A DNA stretch of 64,000 bases from Panulirus ornatus (lineage: Eukaryota; Arthropoda; Malacostraca; Decapoda; Palinuridae): contig NC_092264.1 in the NCBI RefSeq assembly GCF_036320965.1, positions 21,643,565 to 21,707,564 of the forward strand. Direction: 5' to 3'. Below the pieces are notes generated by a model, which was not told the DNA's origin, did not search any database, and saw only the letters and a program-made list of their open reading frames with translations. The translations under genes were made by a program, and so were the position numbers. This document shows, piece after piece, positions 28,050 through 41,354 of the stretch (position 1 is its first letter; every line of letters starts with the position of its first letter).

Positions 28050-31000
28050 ATTATGCATATTTGTATACCTTAGATGTGGAAATATTATGCATATTAGTAT
28101 ACCTTAGATATAGGAATATTATGCATATTTGTATACCTTAGATGTGGAAATATTATGCATATTTGTATACCTTAGATGTGGAAATATTATGCATATTTGT
28201 ATACCTTAGATGTGGAAATATTATGCATATTTGTATACCTTAGATGTGGAAATATTATGCATATTTGTATACCTTAGATGTGGAAATATTATGCATATTT
28301 GTATACCTTAGATGTGGAAATATTATGCATATTTGTATACCTTAGATGTGGAAATATTATGCATATTTGTATACCTTAGATGTGGAAATATTATGCATAT
28401 TAGTATACCTTAGATATAGGAATATTATGCATATTTGTATACCTTAGATGTGGAAATATTATGCATATTAGTATACCTTAGATATAGGAATATTATGCAT
28501 ATTTGTATACCTTAGATGTGGAAATATTATGCATATTAGTATACCTTAGATATAGGAATATTATGCATATTAGTATACCTTAGATATAGGAATATTATGC
28601 ATATTTGTATACCTTAGATGTGGAAATATTATGCATATTTGTATACCTTAGATGTGGAAATATTATGCATATTTGTATACCTTAGATGTGGAAATATTAT
28701 GCATATTAGTATACCTTAGATATAGGAATATTATGCATATTTGTATACCTTAGATGTGGAAATATTATGCATATTAGTATACCTTAGATATAGGAATATT
28801 ATGCATATTTGTATACCTTAGATGTGGAAATATTATGCATATTTGTATACCTTAGATGTGGAAATATTATGCATATTTGTATACCTTAGATGTGGAAATA
28901 TTATGCATATTTGTATACCTTAGATGTGGAAATATTATGCATATTTGTATACCTTAGATGTGGAAATATTATGCATATTTGTATACCTTAGATGTGGAAA
29001 TATTATGCATATTTGTATACCTTAGATGTGGAAATATTATGCATATTTGTATACCTTAGATGTGGAAATATTATGCATATTTGTATACCTTAGATGTGGA
29101 AATATTATGCATATTTGTATACCTTAGATGTGGAAATATTATGCATATTAGTATACCTTAGATATAGGAATATTATGCATATTTGTATACCTTAGATGTG
29201 GAAATATTATGCATATTTGTATACCTTAGATGTGGAAATATTATGCATATTAGTATACCTTAGATATAGGAATATTATGCATATTTGTATACCTTAGATG
29301 TGGAAATATTATGCATATTTGTATACCTTAGATGTGGAAATATTATGCATATTAGTATACCTTAGATATAGGAATATTATGCATATTTGTATACCTTAGA
29401 TGTGGAAATATTATGCATATTTGTATACCTTAGATGTGGAAATATTATGCATATTTGTATACCTTAGATGTGGAAATATTATGCATATTTGTATACCTTA
29501 GATGTGGAAATATTATGCATATTTGTATACCTTAGATGTGGAAATATTATGCATATTAGTATACCTTAGATATAGGAATATTATGCATATTTGTATACCT
29601 TAGATGTGGAAATATTATGCATATTTGTATACCTTAGATGTGGAAATATTATGCATATTTGTATACCTTAGATGTGGAAATATTATGCATATTTGTATAC
29701 CTTAGATGTGGAAATATTATGCATATTAGTATACCTTAGATATAGGAATATTATGCATATTAGTATACCTTAGATATAGGAATATTATGCATATTAGTAT
29801 ACCTTAGATATAGGAATATTATGCATATTTGTATACCTTAGATGTGGAAATATTATGCATATTTGTATACCTTAGATGTGGAAATATTATGCATATTTGT
29901 ATACCTTAGATGTGGAAATATTATGCATATTTGTATACCTTAGATGTGGAAATATTATGCATATTTGTATACCTTAGATGTGGAAATATTATGCATATTA
30001 GTATACCTTAGATATAGGAATATTATGCATATTAGTATACCTTAGATATAGGAATATTATGCATATTTGTATACCTTAGATGTGGAAATATTATGCATAT
30101 TAGTATACCTTAGATATAGGAATATTATGCATATTTGTATACCTTAGATGTGGAAATATTATGCATATTAGTATACCTTAGATATAGGAATATTATGCAT
30201 ATTTGTATACCTTAGATGTGGAAATATTATGCATATTAGTATACCTTAGATATAGGAATATTATGCATATTTGTATACCTTAGATGTGGAAATATTATGC
30301 ATATTAGTATACCTTAGATATAGGAATATTATGCATATTAGTATACCTTAGATATAGGAATATTATGCATATTTGTATACCTTAGATGTGGAAATATTAT
30401 GCATATTTGTATACCTTAGATGTGGAAATATTATGCATATTTGTATACCTTAGATGTGGAAATATTATGCATATTTGTATACCTTAGATGTGGAAATATT
30501 ATGCATATTAGTATACCTTAGATATAGGAATATTATGCATATTTGTATACCTTAGATGTGGAAATATTATGCATATTTGTATACCTTAGATGTGGAAATA
30601 TTATGCATATTTGTATACCTTAGATGTGGAAATATTATGCATATTTGTATACCTTAGATGTGGAAATATTATGCATATTTGTATACCTTAGATGTGGAAA
30701 TATTATGCATATTAGTATACCTTAGATATAGGAATATTATGCATATTTGTATACCTTAGATGTGGAAATATTATGCATATTTGTATACCTTAGATGTGGA
30801 AATATTATGCATATTTGTATACCTTAGATGTGGAAATATTATGCATATTTGTATACCTTAGATGTGGAAATATTATGCATATTTGTATACCTTAGATGTG
30901 GAAATATTATGCATATTTGTATACCTTAGATGTGGAAATATTATGCATATTAGTATACCTTAGATATAGGAATATTATGCATATTAGTATACCTTAGATA

Positions 31001-31267
31001 TAGGAATATTATGCATATTTGTATACCTTAGATGTGGAAATATTATGCATATTTGTATACCTTAGATGTGGAAATATTATGCATATTAGTATACCTTAGA
31101 TATAGGAATACTATGCCTATTAGTGTACATTAGATCTAGGAGTATTATGCATATTTGTATACCTTAGATGTGGAAATATTATGCATATTAGTATACCTTA
31201 GATATAGGAATATTATGCATATTAGTATACCTTAGATATAGGAATATTATGCATATTTGTATAACTT
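28050..31267 (+). repeat. 34 bp satellite, about 95 units of two linked variants
   Basis: Head-to-tail 34 bp units in exact register: from the unit starting at 28,060 to the one starting at 31,256 is 3,196 bp, or 94 x 34, so no net indel. Variant A reads TTTGTATACC...GATGTGGAAATATT; variant B reads TTAGTATACC...GATATAGGAATATT. The four diagnostic bases stay linked in every unit I read. By my count about two thirds are A and one third B, with one worn unit near 31,110-31,140. Each unit holds ATGCAT and GTATAC palindromes. No coding meaning is evident. Confidence 0.95.
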
Positions 31268-31276
31268 AGATATGGG
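31268..31276 (+). repeat. left target-site duplication of LINE copy 15
   Basis: AGATATGGG, repeated directly at 33,263-33,271 after the poly(A). The following G is shared with the element (GGGGTGAG), so the duplication could be read one base longer or shorter. Confidence 0.8.
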
Positions 31277-33262
31277 GTGAGAGAGTATCATTAAATTTTA
31301 GGGAGAATAAAAAGATGTTCTGGAAGGAGGTAAATAAAGTGGGTAAGACAAGGGAGCAAATGGGAACTTCAGTGAAGGGCGCAAATGGGGAGGTGATAAC
31401 AAGTAGTGGTGATGTGAGAAGAAGATGGAGTGAGTATTTTGAAGGTTTGTTGAATGTGTTTGATGATAGAGTGGCAGATATAGGGTGTTTTGGTCGAGGT
31501 GGTGTGCAAAGTGAGAGGGTTAGGGAAAATGATTTGGTAAACAGAGAAGAGGTAGTGAAAGCTTTGCGGAAGATGAAAGCCGGCAAGGCAGCAGGTTTGG
31601 ATGGTATTGCAGTGGAATTTATTAAAAAAGGGGGTGACTGTATTGTTGACTGGTTGGTAAGGTTACTTAATGTATGTATGACTCATGGTGAGGTGCCTGA
31701 GGATTGGCGGAATGCGTGCATAGTGCCATTGTACAAAGGCAAAGGGGATAAGAGTGAGTGCTCAAATTACAGAGGTATAAGTTTGTTGAGTATTCCTGGT
31801 AAATTATATGGGAGGGTATTGATTGAGAGGGTGAAGGCATGTACAGAGCATCAGATTGGGGAAGAGCAGTGTGGTTTCAGAAGTGGTAGAGGATGTGTGG
31901 ATCAGGTGTTTGCTTTGAAGAATGTATGTGAGAAATACTTAGAAAAGCAAATGGATTTGTATGTAGCATTTATGGATCTGGAGAAGGCATATGATAGAGT
32001 TGATAGAGATGCTCTGTGGAAGGTATTAAGAATATATGGTGTGGGAGGAAAGTTGTTAGAAGCAGTGAAAAGTTTTTATCGAGGATGTAAGGCATGTGTA
32101 CGTGTAGGAAGAGAGGAAAGTGATTGGTTCTCAGTGAATGTAGGTTTGCGGCAGGGGTGTGTGATGTCTCCATGGTTGTTTAATTTGTTTATGGATGGGG
32201 TTGTTAGGGAGGTAAATGCAAGAGTTTTGGAAAGAGGGGCAAGTATGAAGTCTGTTGGGGATGAGAGAGCTTGGGAAGTGAGTCAGTTGTTGTTCGCTGA
32301 TGATACAGCGCTGGTGGCTGATTCATGTGAGAAACTGCAGAAGCTGGTGACTGAGTTTGGTAAAGTGTGTGGAAGAAGAAAGTTAAGAGTAAATGTGAAT
32401 AAGAGCAAGGTTATTAGGTACAGTAGGGTTGAGGGTCAAGTCAATTGGGAGGTGAGTTTGAATGGAGAAAAACTGGAGGAAGTGAAGTGTTTTAGATATC
32501 TGGGAGTGGATCTGGCAGCGGATGGAACCATGGAAGCGGAAGTGGATCATAGGGTGGGGGAGGGGGCGAAAATTCTGGGGGCCTTGAAGAATGTGTGGAA
32601 GTCGAGAACATTATCTCGGAAAGCAAAAATGGGTATGTTTGAAGGAATAGTGGTTCCAACAATGTTGTATGGTTGCGAGGCGTGGGCTATGGATAGAGTT
32701 GTGCACAGGAGGATGGATGTGCTGGAAATGAGATGTTTGAGGACAATGTGTGGTGTGAGGTGGTTTGATAGTGAGTAACGTAAGGGTAAGAGAGATGTGT
32801 GGAAATAAAAAGAGCGTCGTTGAGAGAGCAGAAGAGGGTGTTTTGAAGTGGTTTGGGCACATGGAGAGGATGAGTGAGGAAAGATTGACCAAGAGGATAT
32901 ATGTGTCGGAGGTGGAGGGAGCAAGGAGAAGAGGGAGACCAAATTGGAGGTGGAAAGATGGAGTGAAAAAGATTTTGTGTGATCGGGGCCTGAACATGCA
33001 GGAGGGTGAAAGGAGGGCAAGGAATAGAGTGAATTGGAGCGATGTGGTATAGCGGGGTTGACGTGCTGTCAGTGGATTGAATCAAGGCATGTGAAGCGTC
33101 TGGGGTAAACCATGGAAAGCTGTGTAGGTATGTATATTTGCGTGTGTGGACGTATGTATATACATGTGTATAGGGGGGGGGTTGGGCCATTTCTTTCGTC
33201 TGTTTCCTTGCGCTACCTCGCAAACGCGGGAGACAGCGACAAAGTATAAAGAAAAAAAAAAA
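31277..33262 (+). mobile_element. LINE copy 15, inserted in the satellite
   Basis: 5'-truncated plus copy starting in the EN-RT linker (GGTGAGAGAGTATC, encoding ERVSLNF) and ending in the short 3' UTR with a 12-13 bp poly(A). It has satellite on both sides and direct 9 bp duplications. A 2 bp deletion at about 32,769 (FDRV block) shifts the frame. Confidence 0.92.
31315..32778 (+). pseudogene. RT ORF of LINE copy 15 (487 codons, frameshifted end)
   Basis: Open from MFWKEVNKV through FIKKGGD, VPLYKGKGDK, motif A FMDLEKAYD, GLRQGC and FADD to VRWFDSE, where a 2 bp deletion creates an early stop. The remaining C-terminus reads in another frame (32,765-33,052), and there the natural Tyr of VVYRG is also a stop. 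RT core intact, no endonuclease. Confidence 0.85.
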
Positions 33263-33380
33263 GATATGGGAATAATATGCATGTTAGTATACCGTTAGAT
33301 ATGGGAATGTTATGCATATTATTATACCTTAAATATAGGAATATTATGCATATTGATATAGCTTAGAATCTTCTTTAATC
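33263..33380 (+). repeat. right flank of the 34 bp satellite, degenerate, with right TSD
   Basis: Begins with AGATATGGG (33,263-33,271), then three worn units (TATGCATGTTAGTATACC, TATTATACCTTAAATATAGG, TATGCATATTGATATAGC). The array therefore continued past the LINE insertion point and decays into unique sequence. Confidence 0.85.
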
Positions 33381-33439
33381 CTTAACCATAAATTGTCAGG
33401 TGACATGCCATTGATTAGTCCTAAATAATGTCAAAAATA

Positions 33440-34870
33440 AGATCTGATTGAAGACAACCCATGGTCTGCATCCAGTTTCATTGATAAGAGAGGAAAATGT
33501 TCTGAAACTGATATAAAAATTAAAGACATACTATCAACAATAAGCAGAATGAAAATAAATGAAATGGCAGGCCCTAGTAAGTTTAATCCAAGTACTATGA
33601 AAGAGGTGAAAAATGAGATGGTTAAGCCCTTGACTGTCCTTTTCAATAAGTCACTTGCTATAGCAAAAGTTTCAGATGAATGGAAGTTTGTTGGAAAATT
33701 TATGGAAACTATCATTTGAGATGGCATTATAAACCATTTGGAGGACCATCATTTGATAAATGAGTCTCAGCATGGTTTTTGACAAAATTGCTCATGTCTG
33801 AAAATTCTGCTTGATTTCTTGTATGGTATAATCATCATGTATGATGGACGTGAAGCTGATGATGCCTTATGATAAGGTTCTTCATTAGAGGGTACTAACA
33901 AAAATTGCGTCACGTGGCATTGCTGGGGGTGTACTTTGGTGGATAGGAAGTTGGTTGACTGGCTGTAAACAAAGAGTTGGGATATATGGTTAAACTTCAG
34001 AATGGTTAGACATAACAAGTGGTTGGCCACAAGGATCAGTCTTGGGATCAGTTGTCTTGGTCATATAGATTAATGATATTGATAATGTGCTGCATTGCAA
34101 GATGTCAAAAGTCACTGATGCTATAAAGCTAGGAATTAGATATACAAATGAACTTGAATGTCTGCAGCTTCACCCTGACAGACAAAGTGATGAAGTGGGC
34201 TGTTAGGTGGCAAATGAATTTTGATGTCAAGCTGTAGTATGAATTCTGTTGGGCTGCAAAAGGTAATGAGGAAAAAGACTTGGGCATAATAATATCTGTT
34301 GACCTAAAACCAAATAAGCAGTGCACAGAAGCACTGAAAAGAGTGAACAAAATTCTTGGGTTCATTGGTAGGGCCTTCAAATTTAAGCCTAGGGAAGTCA
34401 TCCATACTCTTCACAATTCACTGGTTCATTCCCATCTTGAATATTGTGCTCAGTTTTGATCACACTTACCTAAAGAAAGGGTTAGACAGAATGAAGAGAG
34501 TGCAGCATCAAGTAACCAAGATGATTCCTTGGCTGAGAAGAAAGTCCTGTGAGAGCCAATTAAATTACTTGAATCTATTCAGCTTAGAAAAAAGAAGGTT
34601 ATGAGGTGATCTAATACAAGTATTCAGAATTATGAAAGGCTTCAATGATCTTGCTCTGTCAGACTGCTTAAGACTTATTCATATGATTTCATTCATATTG
34701 ACTACAAATTTGTGGGCAAAGTTTTACTTTGAATGGGGCAAAGTATTTTTTCTTTAACAGGATTATTAACACATTGAAAGATATATCAGTTAGAATGGTT
34801 GAAAGCAGTACTATAGATATGTTTAAAGAATAAACTTTATAGATATTTTGCCTCAAGTCCACAACTTACA
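33440..34870 (+). pseudogene. relic of a CR1/L2-like LINE reverse transcriptase
   Basis: Different family from the main LINE. Broken frames translate to NKSLAIAKVSDEWK, LINESQHGF, GSWLTGCKQRVGI, SGWPQGSVLGSVV and a DLGI block. A long C-terminal run follows: RVNKILGFIGRAFKF, then LVHSHLEYCAQF, LDRMKRVQHQVTKMIPWLR, LNLFSLEKRRL and a GDLIQVFRIMKGF-like stretch. The LEYC.QF ... RVQ..TKMI ... LGLFSLEKRRLRGD pattern is typical of CR1/L2-type elements. The FADD motif has decayed (near 34,110). Many stops and frameshifts; old and inactive. Confidence 0.8.
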
Positions 34871-35461
34871 TTAATTGTGCCTCCTTAGACATATTGGCAA
34901 TTTGCAGGTGATTCTATTTTGATTACCTGTAGACCTTCTAATTTTTGCCACACTAATCTTTGAATTTCTGATATCTTACACTATCATAAACATTGTTGAA
35001 AGGACCCACTAGTCTGTTGCTGTTTGAATTCCTTTGTATTCCTTTGTATCTTCAGATTATCTCTTTCTTATTATTATTTGAAAGTAATACATGCAGTAAC
35101 AAATGAACGTAACATTTTTGGCTGTGGTTTAGTGTTAAACACAATTACCCAGGAGGAGGCAGTTATGGAAAGTTACTGGAAAAGTGGCACTAGAGCAGGG
35201 GGTGAATCTCTTGGTATGAATTAAGTAATGGCACATCTTTTTTTATGAAAGAAATACATGTAAATGCAAAGAGTGTGTACAGAAATGTAAGGTAACATAA
35301 TTCATATTGCCGTGATGTTTTCCTGAATTTAATGCTTAAATACCCAGCATAGGTAGTAAAGAGGTGGGGGCTAAAGATAGGAGGGTAGTTAAGCCTTGTG
35401 ATGCAAATTCAGTAAATGACATGTCAGTGTTTGTGGTTACTACTTACTACTTACTACTTAC
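34871..35461. other. no gene seen
   Basis: A/T-rich unique-looking sequence. A small direct repeat of TTACTAC lies at 35,437-35,458, right at the border with the next LINE copy. Short ORFs only, none recognisable. Confidence 0.5.
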
Positions 35462-36920
35462 AATTGAGGGAATAATTGGTATACATGGGGTGCTCAGTGT
35501 TGTAAATGGAAATGGTGAAGAGCTTGTAGATTTATGTGCTGAAAAAGGACTGATGATTGGGAATACCTGGTTTAAAAAGCGAGATATACATAAGTATACT
35601 TATGTAAGTAGGAGAGATGGCCAGAGAGCATTATTGGATTACGTGTTAATTGACAGGCGTGCGAAAGAGAGACTTTTGGATGTTAATGTGCTGAGAGGTG
35701 CAACTGGAGGGATGTCTGATCATTATCTTGTGGAGGCTAAGGTGAAGATTTGTATGGGTTTTCAGAAAAGAAGAGTGAATGTTGGGGTGAAGAGGATGGT
35801 GAGAGTAAGTGAGCTTGAGAAGGAGACCTGTGTGAGGAAGTACCAGGAGAGACTGAGTACAGAATGGAAAAAGGTGAGAACAATGGAAGTAAGGGGAGTG
35901 GGGGAGGAATGGGATGTATTTAGGGAATCAGTGATGGATTGCGCAAAAGATGCTTGTGGCATGAGAAGAGTGGGAGGTGGGTTGATTAGAAAGGGTAGTG
36001 AGTGGTGGGATGAAGAAGTAAGAGTATCAGTGAAAGAGAAGAGAGAGGCATTTGGACGATTTTTGCAGGGAAAAAATGCAATTGAGTGGGAGATGTATAA
36101 AAGAAAGAGACAGGAGGTCAAGAGAAAGGTGCAAGAGGTGAAAAAAAGGGCAAATGAGAGTTGGGGTGAGAGAGTATCATTAAATTTTAGGGAGAATAAA
36201 AAGATGTTCTGGAAGGAGGTAAATAAAGTGGGTAAGACAAGGGAGCAAATGGGAACTTCAGTGAAGGGCGCAAATGGGGAGGTGATAACAAGTAGTGGTG
36301 ATGTGAGAAAGAGATGGAGTGAGTATTTTGAAGGTTTGTTGAATGTGTTTGATGATAGAGTGGCAGATATAGGGTGTTTTGGTCGAGGTGGTGTGCAAAG
36401 TGAGAGGGTTAGCGAAAATGATTTGGTAAACAGAGAAGAGGTAGTGAAAGCTTTGCGGAAGATGAAAGCCGGCAAGGCAGCAGGTTTGGATGGTATTGCA
36501 GTGGAATTTATTAAAAAAGGGGGTGACTGTATTGTTGACTGGTCGGTAAGGTTATTTAATGTATGTATGACTCATGGTGAGGTGCCTGAGGATTGGCGGA
36601 ATGCGTGCATAGTGCCATTGTACAAAGGCAAAGGGGATAAGAGTGAGTGCTCAAATTACAGAGGTATAAGTTTGTTGAGTATTCCTGGTAAATTATATGG
36701 GAGGGTATTGATTGAGAGGGTGAAGGCATGTACAGAGCATCAGATTGGGGAAGAGCAGTGTGGTTTCAGAAGTGGTAGAGGATGTGTGGATCAGGTGTTT
36801 GCTTTGAAGAATGTATGTGAGAAATACTTAGAAAAGCAAATGGATTTGTATGTAGCATTTATGGATCTGGAGAAGGCATATGATAGAGTTGATAGAGATG
36901 CTCTGTGGAAGGTATTAAGA
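35462..36920 (+). mobile_element. LINE copy 16, EN middle to RT motif A
   Basis: Starts at VEGIIGIHGVLSV in the EN domain and is open through SDHYLVEAKV, VPLYKGKGDK and motif A (FMDLEKAYDRVD). At DALWKVLR (36,920) the LINE stops and an unrelated segment begins. The frame stays open a further 35 codons into that segment (stop at 37,032-37,034). Confidence 0.9.
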
Positions 36921-37815
<895 letters not shown>

Positions 37816-38092
37816 CTTAGACATTGAAGCTTATTGATACAGTGGTTAAATTGATGAGAACTGCTATTGACGTTTGTGTAAATAAATTATACATTTCCTT
37901 TTTTCCATAGCCAGAGGTTGAACCATTATGTGACATTCATTTTTTTCATTCATTTCAAGCTAGAAGTTTCAGTTTTCTAAATTGTTTCTTACATTTTTCA
38001 TATGTATATGTATGTATGTGTGTGTGTGTGTATATGTGCGTATGTATGTGTATGTGTGTGTATGTGTATATGTATATATATATGTATATTAT
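37816..38092 (+). repeat. post-ubiquitin UTR-like segment and (TG)n
   Basis: A/T-rich non-coding stretch with AATAAA, TTCAAGCTAGAAGTTTCAG and a TG/TATG/TA run, leading directly into a LINE 5' end. Related to 16,598-16,741 and 45,535-45,803. Confidence 0.7.
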
Positions 38093-40175
38093 CCCTGGGG
38101 ATAGGGGTGAAAGAATACTTCCCACGTATTCCTCGCGTGTCGTAGAAAGCGACTAGAGGGGACGGGAGCGGGGGGCCAGAAATCCTCCCCTCCTTGTATT
38201 AACTTTCTAAAATGGGAAACAGAAGAAGGAGTCACGCGGGGAGTGCTCATCCTCCTCGAAGGCTCAGAGTGGGGTGCCTAAATGTGTGTGGATGTAACCA
38301 AGATGTGAAAAAAGGAGAGATAGGTAGTATGTTTGAGGAAAGGAACCTGGATGTTTTGGCTCTGAGTGAAACGAAGCTCAAGGGTAAAGGGGAAGAGTGG
38401 TTTGGGAATGTCTGGGGAGTAAAGTCAGGGGTTAGTGAGAGGACAAGAGCAAGGGAAGGAGTAGCAATACTCCTGAAACAGGAGTTGTGGGAGTATGTGA
38501 TAGAGTGTAAGAAAGTAAATTCTCGATTAATATGGGTAAAACTGAAAGTTGATGGAGAGAGGTGGGTGATTATTGGTGCATATGCACCTGGGCATGAGAA
38601 GAAAGATCAAGAGAGGCAAGTGTTTTGGGAGCAGCTGAATGAGTGTGTTAGTGGTTTTGATGCACGAGACCGGGTTATAGTGATGGGTGATTTGAATGCA
38701 AAGGTGAGTAATGTGGCAGTTGAGGGAATAATTGGTATACATGGGGTGTTCAGTGTTGTAAATGGAAATGGTGAAGAGCTTGTAGATTTATGTGCTGAAA
38801 AAGGACTGATGATTGGGAATACCTGGTTTAAAAAGCGAGATATACATAAGTATACTTATGTAAGTAGGAGAGATGGCCAGAGAGCGTTATTGGATTACGT
38901 GTTAATTGACAGGCGTGCAAAAGAGAGACTTTTGGATGTTAATGTGCTGAGAGGTGCAACTGGAGGGATGTCTGATCATTATCTTGTGGAGGCTAAGGTG
39001 AAGATTTGTATGGGTTTTCAGAAAAGAAGAGTGAATGTTGGGGTGAAGAGGGTGGTGAGAGTAAGTGAGCTTGAGAAGGAGACCTGTGTGAGGAAGTACG
39101 AGGAGAGACTGAGTACAGAATGGAAAAAGGTGAGAACAATGGAAGCAAGGGGAGTGGGGGAGGAATGGGATGTATTTAGGGAATCAGTGATGGATTGCAC
39201 AAAAGATGCTTGTGGCATGAGATGAGTGGGAGGTGGGTTGATTAGAAAGGGTAGTGAGTGGTGGGATGAAGAAGTAAGAGTATTAGTGAAAGAGAAGAGA
39301 GAGGCATTTGGACGATTTTTGCAGGGAAAAAATGCAATTGAGTGGGAGATGTATAAAAGAAAGAGACAGGAGGTCAAGAGAAAGGTGCAAGAGGTGAAAG
39401 AAAGGGCAAATGAGAGTTGGGGTGAGAGAGTATCATTAAATTTTAGGGAGAATAAAAAGATGTTCTGGAAGGAGGTAAATAAAGTGTGTAAGACAAGGGA
39501 GCAAATGGGAACTTCAGTGAAGGGCGCAAATGGGGAGGTGATAACAAGTAGTGGTGATGTGAGAAGGAGATGGAGTGAGTATTTTGAAGGTTTGTTGAAT
39601 GTGTTTGATGATAGAGTGACAGATATAGGGTGTTTTGGTCGAGGTGGTGTGCAAAGTGAGAGGGTTAGGGAAAATGATTTGGTAAACAGAGAAGAGGTAG
39701 TGAAAGCTTTGCGGAAGATGAAAGCCAGCAAGGCAGCAGGTTTGGATGGTATTGCAGTGGAATTTATTAAAAAAGGGGGTGACTGTATTGTTGACTGGTT
39801 GGTAAGGTTATTTAATGTATGTATGACTCGTGGTGAGGTGCCTGGGTTTGGGGGGAAATGGTGCATAGTGCCATTGTACAAAGGAAAAGGGGTTAAGAGT
39901 GAGTGTTTCAAATTACAGAGGTATAAGTTTGTTGAGTATTCCTGGAAAATTATATGGGAGGGTATTGATTGAGAGGGTGGGGCATTCAGAGTTTCAGATT
40001 GGGGAAGAGCAGTGTGGTTTCAGAAGGGTAGGGGATGTGTGGATCAGGGGTTTGCTTTGAAGAATGTTTGGGGAGAAATACTTAGAAAAGCAAATGGATT
40101 TGAAATGTGGGCATTTATGGATCTGGAGAAGGCATATGTAGAGTTGATAGAGTTGCTCTGTGGAAGGTTTTAAAA
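38093..40175 (+). mobile_element. LINE copy 17, from 5' end to RT motif A; second half of poor quality
   Basis: 5' UTR from ATCCCTGGGGATAGG, ATG at 38,212, EN open to a TGA at 39,223-39,225 (Arg of GMRRVG), same frame onward (39,226). From about 39,828 the sequence is riddled with small indels and G/A-run changes relative to its paralog at 45,804-47,600. It then breaks into the U segment at the same DALWKVL codon as copy 16. Identical to copy 20 over the 337-codon EN part. Confidence 0.85.
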
Positions 40176-41345
40176 GGGGTCTTCCAGGGTGTACAGACGG
40201 GCCCGGTCCCCCTTTCCCACTTGATTTTGGGCGGATTTTGGCTACGACAGACCAGGTGTTAAATTATCCCTCATCATTTCGTGGTTGTGATGACGTGGAT
40301 TACTGCAGGCATCTAGCTGACTTTTCAGAAAAATGGGCTTGGATGCAGCACACTTCAGTATTCTAAAACACGTCTCAAAGGTTCGTTGTCACATCAGCCC
40401 CAAAACTCCCCAGGGGCCCGGCTTCATGGTTTGTGGGAGGGGGGCCCCCCGGGCCTCTCAGTGGGGGACACGACATTACGCTTTGTCTGTGGAACCCTGA
40501 GACAGTTGCGTCACTGTCGCAAAATCCACAAAAAGGCAGAGCGAGTTCAGATAGTAAAATGCTGTCAGCTGGCCCTTCACTCTAACTACCGAATAAAAAA
40601 GGCTTTGGGGTTCTCAGCTCTCACAAGTGACAGTACGCCCCTTGAGCACGACGGTACGCCCCTTGAGCACAACGGTACGACCCTTGAGCACGAGGGTTTA
40701 CGCCCCCCTTGAGCACGAGGTAGACCCTTGAGCACAATTGCCCCTTGGCACGGGACCCCTTGGGCGCAAAGGTAAAGCTTGACTTGTCAGACGTCATTTA
40801 AAACAGTGCTTGGGTTTTGTCTTCAAAAAAGCAGTTGGCATTGGTGAGTCTATTCTTCAGAGAGAGGCCGGGTCTTTTTGATTACAGAGGGGATACCAGT
40901 TTGGGAAGTCGCCCCACAAGTAAAGCATCCTCCTCAAAGGGCTCAGAGTGGGGTGCCTAAATGTGTGGGGATGTAACCAAGTGTAAAGGGACCCTTACGG
41001 GAAAAAACAATCACTTTTTAAAATTTAAAAACCTTTTCCGGGACACAATTGAAAATGTGAAGGAAAATGGGAAATTTGGAAAAAAAATGTACCCTTGGGC
41101 ATTGAAGCTTATTGAAAACAGGGGTTTAAAATTTTATGAGAACTGCTTTTGACTTTTGGTGTAAATAAATTTTACATTTCCTTTTTTCCATGCCAGAGGT
41201 TGAACCATTATGTGAAAATTCATTTTTTTTATTCATTTTTAAGCTTAAAATTTTAGTTTTCTAAATTGTTTTTTACATTTTTTTATATGTATATGTATGT
41301 ATGTGTTTTTTTTGTGGGGTATATGTGGTATGTATGTGTATGGGT
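40176..41345 (+). repeat. U segment, minisatellite, LINE-ubiquitin chimera and UTR, copy 2 (noisy)
   Basis: Same order as 36,921-38,085: GGTCTTCCAGGGTGTACAG at 40,180, minisatellite at about 40,632-40,770, LINE EN start at about 40,925-40,980, ubiquitin remains at about 40,985-41,080 (GACACAATTGAAAATGTGAA), and an A/T-rich UTR. Frames destroyed by indels. Confidence 0.75.
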
Positions 41346-41354
41346 TTGGGTTTT

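Noticed and set aside
28050..31267. CRISPR array
   Set aside because: Units are contiguous 34 bp repeats with no spacers, in a eukaryotic setting; a satellite.
38093..38211. Bacterial-style promoter or RBS before the LINE ORF
   Set aside because: The context is a eukaryotic retroelement 5' UTR; no such signals are expected or seen.
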